DNA from: Planctomycetota bacterium | GTDB lineage: Bacteria; Planctomycetota; Planctomycetia; Pirellulales; Pirellulaceae | Length of the DNA: 32,462 nt | Direction: 5' to 3' | Assembly (NCBI GenBank): GCA_014381825.1 | Contig: JACNKX010000124.1 | Coordinates: 1 to 32,462 of the forward strand | Shown here: positions 8,531 through 15,751 of the stretch, in pieces | Position numbering within the stretch: the stretch's first letter is position 1 | Layout: each line of letters opens with the position of its first letter | The notes under the pieces: model-generated | What the model was told of the DNA's origin: nothing | What the model saw: the letters and a program-made list of their open reading frames with translations, nothing else | Databases searched by the model: none | Program-made: the position numbers and the translations under genes

Positions 8531-9232
8531 TTAGAACGGATGGAACTCATCAAGCCAGCGGACGAACCAACCTCGCTTGTAGCTGTCTCGGACGTGCCCG
8601 CGCTCCCGTTTATCAAGCTTCATGTTGACGATGTTTCTACTGAGGACAACGTTGTCAGGACCGACATCTTGGTGGCGGCAAATTCCGGCTAACGAGACCT
8701 CCCACATGTCGTCGTTGATCCGAATTTGTTTGTGTCCCTCTAGCACGAGATCGCCATTGGGGCGAATGTCCGCGACCGAGCAAGCAATATTTAACGTCAA
8801 AGATTCACGAGCCTGGACGTCGCCTTCAGCTCGGTAAAGTTGCTGAAGTTGTCCCGCAATTGTCTGGTCGCCGTCCGCCTGGGCATTCGGCTTGATTGCT
8901 TTCAGACCGATCAAGCTGATCCAATCTTGCAAGACGGCGTTGTAGGAAGCTGTCTTGCGTCGCTCGACGTCACCTTCCTGAGTCATGCTGGCGATTTCAT
9001 CCACGCGGATCGTGACCCGATCGTGGATCTGAATTCTTCGTGGCAAGGTTGGCGGAATATACGTCCAACTCCCGCCATCTAGCATGATCGGCGGCTGACG
9101 ATTCGTTGGAAGATCACGATCGAAGATGCTCGACGTTTGTGCTGCCACGGGTCCCGCAAACGCCAGGATGGCCAAGACCGCGGTAAGTTGAACGATAGGA
9201 TTTCCATCGTCTTGAAAACTGAAACGTGTCAT
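8531..9232 (-). CDS. flgH: Flagellar L-ring protein FlgH, without lipobox
   Basis: The 233-residue protein shows FlgH features: an export signal, then SIFDRDLPTNRQPPIML, a VTIRVDEIASMTQEGDVERRKTASYN segment and the C-terminal NGDLVLEGHKQIRINDDMWEVSLAGICRHQDV block. FlgH forms the L-ring in the outer membrane. In Proteobacteria it is a lipoprotein with a Cys at the cleavage site. Here the signal ends in FAGPVAAQTSS, an A-x-A type I site with no cysteine, so the mature protein should not be lipidated. Its ATG overlaps the flgA stop codon by one base (TAATG), showing tight coupling. Confidence 0.93.
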   Translation of the reverse strand: MTRFSFQDDGNPIVQLTAVLAILAFAGPVAAQTSSIFDRDLPTNRQPPIMLDGGSWTYIPPTLPRRIQIHDRVTIRVDEIASMTQEGDVERRKTASYNAVLQDWISLIGLKAIKPNAQADGDQTIAGQLQQLYRAEGDVQARESLTLNIACSVADIRPNGDLVLEGHKQIRINDDMWEVSLAGICRHQDVGPDNVVLSRNIVNMKLDKRERGHVRDSYKRGWFVRWLDEFHPF

Positions 9233-10065
9233 TATCTTTTCTCCGTTAACAAACTTGGAGATCGTGCCGCTGAGCGAGATGCGTCGGTGGCGATGACGCC
9301 GGTTGCATACACTTCGACTTGCCGCGAGCCAGTCACATGGGTCGAGTACTTCTCTCGATTCTCCAAAGATTGCACCACGATGATGTCACCCAATGAGCCG
9401 TCTTCCGTCGCCCTGGCCGTTGTCGTCACTTGAACGCCGGCTGCCCGAGCGCGAACTCGAATCACTTCGCCTCGTTTCACCAAGATCGGCTTGCGGAGTT
9501 GATTTAAACCGATCGGTTGCCCCGCTCGAATCGGCGTGAGGACTTCCATTCCCACGACCGCTCGTCTCTCCGTCGCGAGCTGAAATCGTCGCGTTTTTGG
9601 ATCGAGCGTTTGCAGTTCGACATCGGTATCACGAACGATGTCACCTCGATTCAAGGTGCGCCGCGCGACGACGACCATTTCAGCAGGTTGGTCTGTCTGC
9701 GTGAGCAATCCCGTGGGGACGACTTTGGACTTCTGTGGACGAGCATAAATTCGGGTCGTTCGCACGCCGGAAAAGGCGAGATCGTCGATGTCGATTCCGT
9801 GAAGCACAAGCAACTCGACCAGCTCACGGACATGCATCAGCTTCGAGCGATTTTGGGGCGGAGCAGGGAACAACTCGACCCGTTCGAGTTCTGCGCCGCG
9901 TTGCAAATCCTCCGACTTGACCTCGGCAACGTCGCCCAACAAGACCAGCGAGCCTTTGGCATGCGACTGTGGACGGAGTGTGACTTCAGCCGCATCCGCC
10001 GACCAACTGCCGGCCAGAATGGCGAAGAAGTAAATGGCGATCTTTGTTTGGAACGGTCTTGTCAT
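9232..10065 (-). CDS. flgA: P-ring assembly chaperone FlgA (SAF domain)
   Basis: This protein of about 277 residues has a signal peptide (ending near SADAAE). Its C-terminal half has an SAF-type fold: VVARRTLNRGDIVRDTDVEL, then VGMEVLTPIRAGQPIGLNQLRKPILVKRGEVIRVRAR, and the closing GSLGDIIVVQSLENREKYSTHV that is typical of FlgA. FlgA works in the periplasm and helps FlgI assemble into the P-ring. The ATG at 10065 gives a proper signal peptide. A TTG at 10083 in frame is possible, and neither has a good ribosome-binding site. It sits between flgG and flgH, and its stop codon overlaps the flgH start. Confidence 0.9.
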   Translation of the reverse strand: MTRPFQTKIAIYFFAILAGSWSADAAEVTLRPQSHAKGSLVLLGDVAEVKSEDLQRGAELERVELFPAPPQNRSKLMHVRELVELLVLHGIDIDDLAFSGVRTTRIYARPQKSKVVPTGLLTQTDQPAEMVVVARRTLNRGDIVRDTDVELQTLDPKTRRFQLATERRAVVGMEVLTPIRAGQPIGLNQLRKPILVKRGEVIRVRARAAGVQVTTTARATEDGSLGDIIVVQSLENREKYSTHVTGSRQVEVYATGVIATDASRSAARSPSLLTEKR

Positions 10066-10101
10066 CGATTCAATTCGTTTCAAGTTGGACTAGCCAGTGA
10101 G

Positions 10102-10908
10102 TTAGAAGCGGCGGAGATTCGAAATCAATTGCAATACTTGATCGCCCGCTTGCACGGCCTGCGAGTTCAGCTCGAACGAACGCTGTGTCGTGATCAAGTC
10201 GATCAGCTCTTGAACCGGTTCCACGTTGGAGGCCTCGAGGGATCCTTGTTGAAGAACGCCGAGCCCCGTACTCCCTGGATTGTCTGGCGTCGCGTCACCA
10301 GATGCATTAGTTGCTTGATACAGGTTCTCGCCGAGTTTCAGCAGCCCTTCGGGGTTAAGGAAGTTGTTGAGCTGAATCTGCCCCGCCGGGGTCGCCTGAT
10401 CCTGACCCGGCAATCGAACGAGAACATTTCCATCAGCCTGAATCGCAACGTCGAGAACGTTTGGCGGAATCGTGATCTGTGGTTGAACCACTCGACCGGC
10501 GGTCGCGGAGCCAAGTACGAGTTGTCCAGTGGAGTTGATCGAAAAATTTCCCGATCGTGTATAGAGGCTCGATCCAGATGCTGCGTCTTCAACTTCAAAG
10601 AATCCGCTGCCTTGGATTGCCACGTCGTAACGGTTCCCCGTCTGCTCGAAAGCACCTTGCTGAAAGTTAGTTTGAATGCTTGAAACGCGCGTACCAAGTC
10701 CGACTGATTTGCCGGTAGCAGCTTGACCCCCGCCAGCTGGATCGGCTCCGGGCATGGTTTCATGGCGGTAGAACAAGTCTTCGAAGTTCGCTCGTCCCTT
10801 CTTGAAGCCCGTTGTGTTAACGTTCGCTAGATTATTCGCGATTACGTCAAGCTTGGTTTCCATCGCCTGCATGCCGGTGGCGGCTGTGTAAAGTGTTTGA
10901 ACGCTCAT
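10102..10908 (-). CDS. flgG: Distal rod protein FlgG
   Basis: The 268-residue product starts MSVQTLYTAATGMQAMETKLDVIANNLANVNTTGFKKGRANFEDLFY, the hallmark of FlgG. It contains the central GNRYDVAIQGSGFFEV motif and ends EPVQELIDLITTQRSFELNSQAVQAGDQVLQ with the C-terminal rod helix. The length is close to the Escherichia protein (260). FlgG builds the distal rod that passes through the P- and L-rings encoded just downstream. AAAGGAA stands upstream of the ATG, and the gene begins 21 bp after flgF. Confidence 0.97.
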   Translation of the reverse strand: MSVQTLYTAATGMQAMETKLDVIANNLANVNTTGFKKGRANFEDLFYRHETMPGADPAGGGQAATGKSVGLGTRVSSIQTNFQQGAFEQTGNRYDVAIQGSGFFEVEDAASGSSLYTRSGNFSINSTGQLVLGSATAGRVVQPQITIPPNVLDVAIQADGNVLVRLPGQDQATPAGQIQLNNFLNPEGLLKLGENLYQATNASGDATPDNPGSTGLGVLQQGSLEASNVEPVQELIDLITTQRSFELNSQAVQAGDQVLQLISNLRRF

Positions 10909-10929
10909 CGTGAATTCCTTTGCAGTGGC

Positions 10930-11682
10930 TTATGACTGTCTCAAGAGACGGCTTACGAGCGAGCCGGCCATTTGATCTTGGCTTTGGATCATCCGAATGT
11001 TGGCTTCGTACGCACGCGATGTTTCGATCAACTCCATCATTTCGATCGCCGGTTTGACGCCAGACTGTTCGAGGTAGCCGCTCTTGACCTTTCGATTCGC
11101 TTCTGGAACGGGAGTCACATCCGCGAGCGGCGAGAACATGTTCTCGCCCGCTTTGACCAGATCGCCGAGCGACGTTGGTTTGACGAGTGCCAGCAACACC
11201 GCATCGCCGCCTTGTTCGATCCCGCCATCTTCGGAGAAGTTCCACGGCAATGTGGGATCGATCGCGACAGATCCCCCGTCGAGCGACATGACTGGGTAGC
11301 CTTGTTCGGATTGCAATTCGCCCGCCGTCGAGAAGTGGAAGTTGCCAGCACGCGTAAGAAGTGATTCTCCGTCCTTGTCGACGAGAAAGAATCCTTCCCC
11401 GTCGATCGCAAGATCGGTCTTGTTTCCTGTTTGCCGGACGCCCCCCGCGCTAAAGTCGGTAACGGTCTCGGAGAATTCCACGCCGCCCCCGATATCTTCG
11501 ATACCGCGCTGCCCGGCAGCAACCGTGCCTTGCTCGATAGCTTCCGCGTGTCTTGCCTGTAGAATCGCGATCTCGCGTTTGAAGCCTGGCGTGTCTGCGT
11601 TCGCTAAGTTATTGCTCAGAACCTGCAACCGCGTACTCTGCACGTCGGCACCGGCGGCTGATATGTACATCCCGTAAGACAT
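10930..11682 (-). CDS. flgF: Flagellar rod protein FlgF
   Basis: This is a FlgF/FlgG-class rod protein of 250 residues. It has the N-terminal LSNNLANADTPGFKREIAIL, the central GNKTDLAIDGEGFFLV and the C-terminal GVKPAIEMMELIETSRAYEANIRMIQSQDQ motifs. I place the start at the ATG at 11682, where the family N-terminus begins; the open frame continues to 11778 but those residues do not match. As the first gene before flgG it fits FlgF by order as well as length, although the FlgF/FlgG split is not absolute. It is the promoter-proximal gene of the flagellar block, with a sigma-54 promoter about 50 bp upstream. Confidence 0.92.
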   Translation of the reverse strand: MSYGMYISAAGADVQSTRLQVLSNNLANADTPGFKREIAILQARHAEAIEQGTVAAGQRGIEDIGGGVEFSETVTDFSAGGVRQTGNKTDLAIDGEGFFLVDKDGESLLTRAGNFHFSTAGELQSEQGYPVMSLDGGSVAIDPTLPWNFSEDGGIEQGGDAVLLALVKPTSLGDLVKAGENMFSPLADVTPVPEANRKVKSGYLEQSGVKPAIEMMELIETSRAYEANIRMIQSQDQMAGSLVSRLLRQS

Positions 11683-11732
11683 CGATGTTGCTCGGCAAGA
11701 AGTCCGCTCCCCTGCAGACGTTCGTTCCCATT

Positions 11733-11748
11733 TGCAACCGGTGTGCCA
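11733..11748 (-). promoter_or_regulatory. Sigma-54 (RpoN) promoter of the flagellar block
   Basis: On the minus strand the sequence reads TGGCAC, five bases, TTGCA, which matches the -24/-12 consensus at every conserved position, including GG and GC ten bases apart. Transcription would start near 11722, leaving about 40 bases before the flgF ATG at 11682. Genes from flgF to the PilZ gene lie on this strand, mostly with gaps under 45 bp, so this promoter may drive most or all of them. Sigma-54 control of rod and ring genes is well known in Vibrio and Pseudomonas. Use in this organism is inference from the sequence. Confidence 0.85.
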
Positions 11749-11835
11749 GTTCGCTCTTCTTTGCTTCGCTTGCGGCACGATCGAATGAAGAAGCTGTTAA
11801 AACAACGGCCGGCCGCGATCTAGCAGCTCCATCTT

Positions 11836-11908
11836 TCGACCAGCAAGAGTTGCCGATCCGGTTGTCGCGCTGCAAGAGTTGCTGGTCGACGAGCAAGAAC
11901 CGCCGATC
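11836..11908 (-). promoter_or_regulatory. Repeated dyads, likely enhancer for a sigma-54 activator
   Basis: GCAAGAGTTGC occurs at 11843-11853 and again at 11872-11882; each is itself a dyad, GCAA-N3-TTGC. A related copy, GCAAGAACCGC, follows at 11893-11903 with a second shared GCCGATC segment. The two full copies are embedded in an 11-bp perfect inverted repeat (TCGACCAGCAA, 11836-11846 against 11879-11889). The dyad centres lie about 126 and 155 bases upstream of the predicted start of the sigma-54 promoter, the usual place for activators of the NtrC/FleQ/FlrC class. Which activator binds is unknown. The remainder of the gap 11683-12115 shows no gene. Confidence 0.55.
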
Positions 11909-12115
11909 GCTAGCATGACGCAGGCGATGCGAACCGTGAATGAACGAGAATGACAGATACATCCGTTTCAAGCGTCATAACTGGTTTCGTGCAGCCGTGT
12001 AACCGCTACGATCTCCTCGACGTTGTGCTATGTCGACCCAGGTCGTCGATCAACGTTACAGCAACCCGAAAGGGAAAGGACGAGGAAGATAGGCTCAGCA
12101 GGAAAGGACGCAATT

Positions 12116-12373
12116 ATGTGGCGAGCATTCTTTGGGGCAATTGGTGCCGCGTTGTTGATTTTGGGCGGCGAATGCTTGGTGGTCGAAAAGGCAGTGTTCG
12201 CGAACTCACCAAAAAAAGCTGCGGCTCCGATGAGCCCATTCGATGACCCCCAGGTCCCACAACCTCCCGTGAATCGCGAGTTGCGTCCGCCAGAGTGGGC
12301 GCCGTGGAGTCTGCTCTCCGCCGGCGCAGTGATCGTACTCTACACATTCACGCTCCGGCGCGATCACGACTAG
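12116..12373 (+). CDS. Small membrane protein of unknown function
   Basis: The 85-residue product has a hydrophobic N-terminal segment (about residues 4-22, possibly a signal anchor), a proline-rich middle with PFDDPQVPQPPVNRELRPPEWAP, and a second membrane segment (about 61-80) ending in a basic tail. AAAGGA precedes the ATG by eight bases, and I prefer this start to the upstream in-frame ATG at 12023. It is transcribed away from flgF, sharing the 433-bp intergenic region with the sigma-54 promoter, so co-regulation with flagella is possible but unproven. It ends just before a terminator. I do not recognise the family. Confidence 0.7.
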   Translation: MWRAFFGAIGAALLILGGECLVVEKAVFANSPKKAAAPMSPFDDPQVPQPPVNRELRPPEWAPWSLLSAGAVIVLYTFTLRRDHD

Positions 12374-12380
12374 TGCGCAC

Positions 12381-12416
12381 AAAAAAACCGGCTCGCCCTG
12401 CGGGTCGAGCCGGTTT
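12381..12416 (-). terminator. Rho-independent terminator after the coiled-coil gene
   Basis: An 11-bp perfect stem (12385-12395 with 12406-12416; CCGGCTCG core) has a short GC-rich loop that can pair further. On the minus strand it is followed by seven T residues (12387-12381, partly within the stem), so it ends transcripts from the minus-strand gene at 12444-14105. The plus-strand gene ending at 12373 runs straight into the same stem, so it may serve both directions, but the plus side has only TTT. Confidence 0.85.
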
Positions 12417-12443
12417 GGTCAGCTTATCGCAACTTACAAGGTG

Positions 12444-12788
12444 TCAATCCTCGAATCGTTTGTAGTATTCGCGAACGTGATCTTGTTGCTCTTTCGGGAG
12501 ACGCTGGTCGGCGAGTGGATCGGAGTCATTTTTGACCGCGCTCAAGATCTCTTGCTTGATACTCTCCTGACTCTGGCCAGCCTTGTTCGGACCGATAGCA
12601 TCTCCAACCCGAACGGCTTCGCCCGCCTTGGGATTACCGCGGACTTTCGATTCATAAACGCCCGTATCGGTTTCTTGCTCGGGGCGATAACCTTCACCTT
12701 GACCTTCACCCAGACCATTACCGAAACCGAACTGATCGCTGAATCCATTTCCCATCTGACCAAACTGGTCAGAACTTTGGCAGCCCTG
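12444..12788 (-). CDS. In-frame continuation of the coiled-coil gene after TGA
   Basis: After the TGA at 12789-12791 the same frame stays open for 114 codons: QGCQSSDQFGQMGNGF, a glycine-rich run, then RPEQETDTGVYESKVRG, a basic patch and ESIKQEILSAVKNDSDPLADQRLPKEQQDHVREYYKRF. The composition looks like a maintained protein end, not drift. From memory, planctomycete homologues of the preceding protein continue through this region uninterrupted with Cys at the stop position. An ATG at 12755 is in frame but has no ribosome-binding site, so separate translation is unlikely. The segment is therefore either reached by decoding UGA or is a newly orphaned tail. Confidence 0.6.
   Translation of the reverse strand, partial: QGCQSSDQFGQMGNGFSDQFGFGNGLGEGQGEGYRPEQETDTGVYESKVRGNPKAGEAVRVGDAIGPNKAGQSQESIKQEILSAVKNDSDPLADQRLPKEQQDHVREYYKRFED
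12755..12773 (-). promoter_or_regulatory. SECIS-like hairpin downstream of in-frame TGA
   Basis: On the minus strand, TCTGACCA (12773-12766) pairs perfectly with TGGTCAGA (12762-12755), leaving a GTT loop. The loop G lies 23 bases after the TGA at 12791-12789. Published descriptions of bacterial SECIS elements ask for a stem-loop whose apical loop begins about 16-37 bases after UGA, with a G in the first two loop positions and a loop of at least three bases; this element meets all of these. There is no T-run, so it is not a terminator. Function depends on selA, selB, selC and selD elsewhere in the genome, which cannot be seen here. Confidence 0.4.
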
Positions 12789-14105
12789 TCAGCCAGCGCC
12801 TGCACATTCGTCGCAGTTCATAGCGCTCTTGGCATCGCCAATCTCGTCCATCATTTCGTCCAATGATGCAAGCTGTTGCATCTCTGACTGCATGTCCTGG
12901 AGTTGATCGGAAAACTCGGAAAGCTGCGTTTGAGCTGATTCCATGTCGCCGTTCTGCATGGCCTCTGATGCTTGACCTAGCTTATCGGCCATTTGCTCCA
13001 TCTGCTGCATCTGTCTGTCTTGCTGTTGCAGATCATCCAGCTTTCGCTGCAGCTTGCCCGCCGCTTCGGTGTCGCCTTCATCCATTTTTTGCTGGATTTG
13101 ACGTTCTAAATCCGCCTTCGCTTCTCGTTGCGAGTTCACCATCTCTTGCATCTTCTGCTGCATTTGTTGGAGCTGCTGCGCGAGTTGCTTCTTCTCTTGC
13201 TCGCTTAAGTCGCCCTTCTCCATTTTTTCTTGCAGTTGTTTTAGTTGCTCAATCGCCTTGTCGAAGTTTCCATCCTTCATGGCGTTGGCAATCTTTTCAG
13301 CGGGGCCTCGCTCAATGTTCTTCAGGCCCTCGAACTGCTTCTGCATCTTGTCGGGATCACCGAGAGCTTTGCGACGCTGTTCCAATTCCTTCGCCAAATT
13401 GTTGATCTTGACGAGAGCCTTCTTGCGGTCGACATTTCCGTCCTTGGACATCTCGTCGAGTCCCATGTGGAGTTTCTTAAAGATCTGGTCAGCATCCTTC
13501 AGGCCGCTCTCTTCAACTCGCTTGCGTTTCTCAGCAAGACGATTCTTTAACTGCTGAGCCGAACGTTTGATCTGTTCACGAATCGCAGCACTGTCGCTTG
13601 ACGCAGCCGTAGCTTTGTCTTGCGCATCAGGAACCAGCACCAATGCAAAAGCGACTAGCGCCGGGAGCACCGGCAACAGGACTCGCGGAGTGATCGCGAT
13701 ACCAAACTTCTCGCGAACTTGGAGAGATTCGACACGCCGCGAGGCATCGCTCAGCAACGCCTGGCCCGCCTCCGATTCCAGCTCGTCGCTTCGCAGAGAA
13801 AGAACGCTGGAGACCCGTTCCTTAAGTCCGAATCGGCGATCGAGTTCGATAGCAGCGTCGAGTGCCTGTCGGCGGACGACGATTGTCCAGCCGATCGTAA
13901 AGACGATCGCTGCAGCAACGGAGCCAATTAACCAACTGGCGAACCAAGTTTGGCTATCGACGCTGATGATCCAGAGTTTAGGAATCGCGAGTCCGATGAC
14001 GGCGATCACCATGGCGACCAGCAGTGCCCAGGGGAGTACCCCCAAAAATTGTTGCATTACGAGCCGTCGACGAGCCGTTGCCACTTGGCGTCGAATCTCT
14101 TCCAT
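12789..14105 (-). CDS. Membrane-anchored coiled-coil protein, ends at in-frame TGA
   Basis: The first part has three membrane segments (about residues 19-41, 55-76 and 141-158). A very long Gln/Lys/Glu/Met-rich coiled coil follows at about 175-420, with repeated DGN(F/M)D-type and QLQQMQQKMQEM stretches. It ends C431DEC434AGAG and then TGA at codon 439. In the same frame QGC follows, so with Cys or selenocysteine at 439 the end would read CxxC-x4-[C/U]xxC, a zinc or thiol cluster. It resembles large planctomycete coiled-coil membrane proteins of unknown role. AAGGA precedes the ATG, and a perfect TATAAT stands 54 bases upstream of the start codon. A neighbouring DCC-family thiol protein is divergently transcribed. 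Confidence 0.8.
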   Translation of the reverse strand: MEEIRRQVATARRRLVMQQFLGVLPWALLVAMVIAVIGLAIPKLWIISVDSQTWFASWLIGSVAAAIVFTIGWTIVVRRQALDAAIELDRRFGLKERVSSVLSLRSDELESEAGQALLSDASRRVESLQVREKFGIAITPRVLLPVLPALVAFALVLVPDAQDKATAASSDSAAIREQIKRSAQQLKNRLAEKRKRVEESGLKDADQIFKKLHMGLDEMSKDGNVDRKKALVKINNLAKELEQRRKALGDPDKMQKQFEGLKNIERGPAEKIANAMKDGNFDKAIEQLKQLQEKMEKGDLSEQEKKQLAQQLQQMQQKMQEMVNSQREAKADLERQIQQKMDEGDTEAAGKLQRKLDDLQQQDRQMQQMEQMADKLGQASEAMQNGDMESAQTQLSEFSDQLQDMQSEMQQLASLDEMMDEIGDAKSAMNCDECAGAG

Positions 14106-14158
14106 CGCTCAATCCTTCATTACATTTGCGAACGGAATGTGTACCTACTAATCCACGC

Positions 14159-14164
14159 ATTATA
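14159..14164 (-). promoter_or_regulatory. Possible -10 box of the coiled-coil gene
   Basis: The minus strand reads TATAAT, followed by a leader of about 50 bases to the ATG at 14105. No TTGACA-like box is found at the right distance, so the call rests on the -10 only. The rest of the 259-bp divergent region holds a TATAGT at 14309-14314 on the plus strand and a dyad (ACCGCA-CGTA-TGCGGT, about 14321-14336), both upstream of the gene at 14365. Either could serve that gene. Confidence 0.4.
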
Positions 14165-14364
14165 TCGAGTACTTCGTGATCGATCTCGTCTGATTTCCCG
14201 AAAACTTTAGTGTTTAGCAGGGTTTAGCATAACAATGCCGATCAGACTCACGGCGATCGCAGCGGGCGATTACGGCCGCTTCCGCCGAACGCAAACGAAC
14301 CGGGATGCTATAGTTAAGTCTACCGCACGTATGCGGTTAGAGTTTCGGAGATTGATGAATTCCC

Positions 14365-14814
14365 ATGAAGACAAACCACGTACCTGAGCTGCCCGAAGTC
14401 AGTTTGCCCAACTTGGCGGATCGCCCCGAGGCCGATGTCGTCATTTTCGATGGCAACTGTGTCTTTTGTCGCGGTCAGGTAGAGCGGCTTTCACGTTGGG
14501 ATCGCGCGGGTCGATTGGCCTTTGTTTCCTTGCACGACCCGGTCGTCGCCGAGCGTTATCCAGACCTAAGTCATACTCAGATGATGGAGCAAATGTATCT
14601 CGTCGATCGAGCTGGAAACCGGCATGGAGGCGCAGCCGCATTTCGCTATTTAAGTCGCAAGATGCCAGGGCTTTGGTTGTTGGCTCCGCTGTTGCACCTG
14701 CCGTTCACACTTCCCGTCTGGCAGTGGTGCTACCGGCAGGTCGCAAAGAGACGCTACAAGATTGCGGGAAAGCAATCGTGTGACAGCAGCAGCTGCGAAG
14801 TACATTTCAAGTAG
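14365..14814 (+). CDS. DCC-family thiol-disulfide oxidoreductase-like protein (DUF393)
   Basis: The 149-residue protein carries the family motif VIFDGNCVFC at residues 26-35, with C32xxC35, followed by W45D46 and the later GGAAAFRYLSRKMPGLWLLAPLLHLP block with a hydrophobic segment. It ends in a Cys-containing tail (CDSSSC). DCC proteins have a thioredoxin-like fold; the reaction of most members is not established. It probably sits in the cytosol or on the membrane face through the hydrophobic helix. The ATG has only a distant GGAG upstream. It is transcribed divergently from the coiled-coil gene and converges on the aminotransferase gene with a 31-bp gap. Confidence 0.88.
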   Translation: MKTNHVPELPEVSLPNLADRPEADVVIFDGNCVFCRGQVERLSRWDRAGRLAFVSLHDPVVAERYPDLSHTQMMEQMYLVDRAGNRHGGAAAFRYLSRKMPGLWLLAPLLHLPFTLPVWQWCYRQVAKRRYKIAGKQSCDSSSCEVHFK

Positions 14815-14845
14815 TCTCATAGCCGAGGCGGACAGGCGAACTCGT

Positions 14846-15745
14846 TCAAACGACCTGCGTTCCTTCGCTACTTGTACAGTCTCGGAACAACTCAGACAAA
14901 CGCTCGGTGACGGAGCCTAGCTCTCCACTGCCGATCTTACGACCGTCGACTTCGCTGACCGTTGCGAGTTCGCCCATCGTTCCGGTGCAAAACATCTCGT
15001 CGGCGCGGAAGACTTCGGTGAGCGAGATGTCGCGTACTTGGAGTGGAAGTCCATTCTCGCGACAGAGCCCGAGTACAACATCGCGAGTGATGCCTTCCGG
15101 GCAAGCGTTCGTTCGCGACGTCAACACAGTCCCGTTGAGGACCAGAAAGATATGCGTTGCGTTCGTTTCCGCGACGAATCCTTGCGAGTCGAGCATCAAC
15201 GCGTCGTCCGCACCGGCAGCGTTGGCATGGATTTTGGCGAGGATCGAGTTCAGTAAATTGTTGTGATGAATGTTAGGGTCCAACACATCTGGCGTTGGTC
15301 GCCGCATTCCGCTGGTGATAAGCCGAATCCCTGATTTGTCGTAGACGGGCGCTTTGAACTCGGCCAGCACGATTAGAGTCGGCCCCGCTTGATTGAGGCG
15401 TGGGTCCATTCCGCTGGTAACCTTGACGCCACGAGTGAGGGTCAAGCGAATGTGTACGCCATCCGTCATCTCGTTCGCGGCGAGCGTCTTCTTGATCTCT
15501 TCGATCATCTCTTCATGTGACGGAATCTCTGCGAACGCCAGCGCTAACGCCGAAGATCGCAATCGATCCAGATGCTCGATCAGCCGAAAGATTCGACCGT
15601 TGTACAGCCGCAAGCCCTCCCAGACTGCATCTCCGCCTTGCACGGCGGAATCGAACGGGCTGATTCCCGCCTGGTCGCGATGCGTAAGCTTGCCGTTGAT
15701 ATTAATCTGGAGGTCGCGATTGCGCTCGTCAAATTTTTGGAGCAT
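14846..15745 (-). CDS. Class IV PLP aminotransferase (branched-chain or D-amino acid type)
   Basis: The 299-residue protein follows the fold-type IV pattern: GDAVWEGLRLYNGRIFRLIEHLDRL (residues 38-62), a GADDALMLDSQGFVAETNATHIFLV block (178-202), CPEGITRDVVLGLC (215-228) and ADEMFCTGTMGELATVSEVDGR (248-269). This is the BCAT/D-alanine aminotransferase class that moves amino groups between 2-oxo acids using PLP. The Schiff-base lysine usually lies a few residues before an N-x-L segment. Here that stretch reads DPNIHHNNLLNSILAK (156-171), with His and Ile at the usual Lys positions. Lys171 is the nearest lysine. The enzyme may belong to a subgroup whose lysine I have misaligned, or may not be a normal aminotransferase. 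It starts six bases after the sulfotransferase-like gene. Confidence 0.85.
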   Translation of the reverse strand: MLQKFDERNRDLQININGKLTHRDQAGISPFDSAVQGGDAVWEGLRLYNGRIFRLIEHLDRLRSSALALAFAEIPSHEEMIEEIKKTLAANEMTDGVHIRLTLTRGVKVTSGMDPRLNQAGPTLIVLAEFKAPVYDKSGIRLITSGMRRPTPDVLDPNIHHNNLLNSILAKIHANAAGADDALMLDSQGFVAETNATHIFLVLNGTVLTSRTNACPEGITRDVVLGLCRENGLPLQVRDISLTEVFRADEMFCTGTMGELATVSEVDGRKIGSGELGSVTERLSELFRDCTSSEGTQVV

Positions 15746-15751
15746 CGAGAG

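Noticed and set aside
9517-10683. Plus-strand open frame of 388 codons opposite flgA and flgG
   Set aside because: It is an antisense shadow of two clear flagellar genes; the translation has no family features and no ribosome-binding site.
11609-11971. Minus-strand frame of 120 codons across the flgF start and the upstream region
   Set aside because: It overlaps flgF out of frame and contains the sigma-54 promoter and the dyads; composition is random.
12755-12773. Hairpin after the TGA as terminator of the coiled-coil gene
   Set aside because: The stem is followed by TGGG-type sequence, not T residues, and a much stronger terminator stands at 12381-12416.
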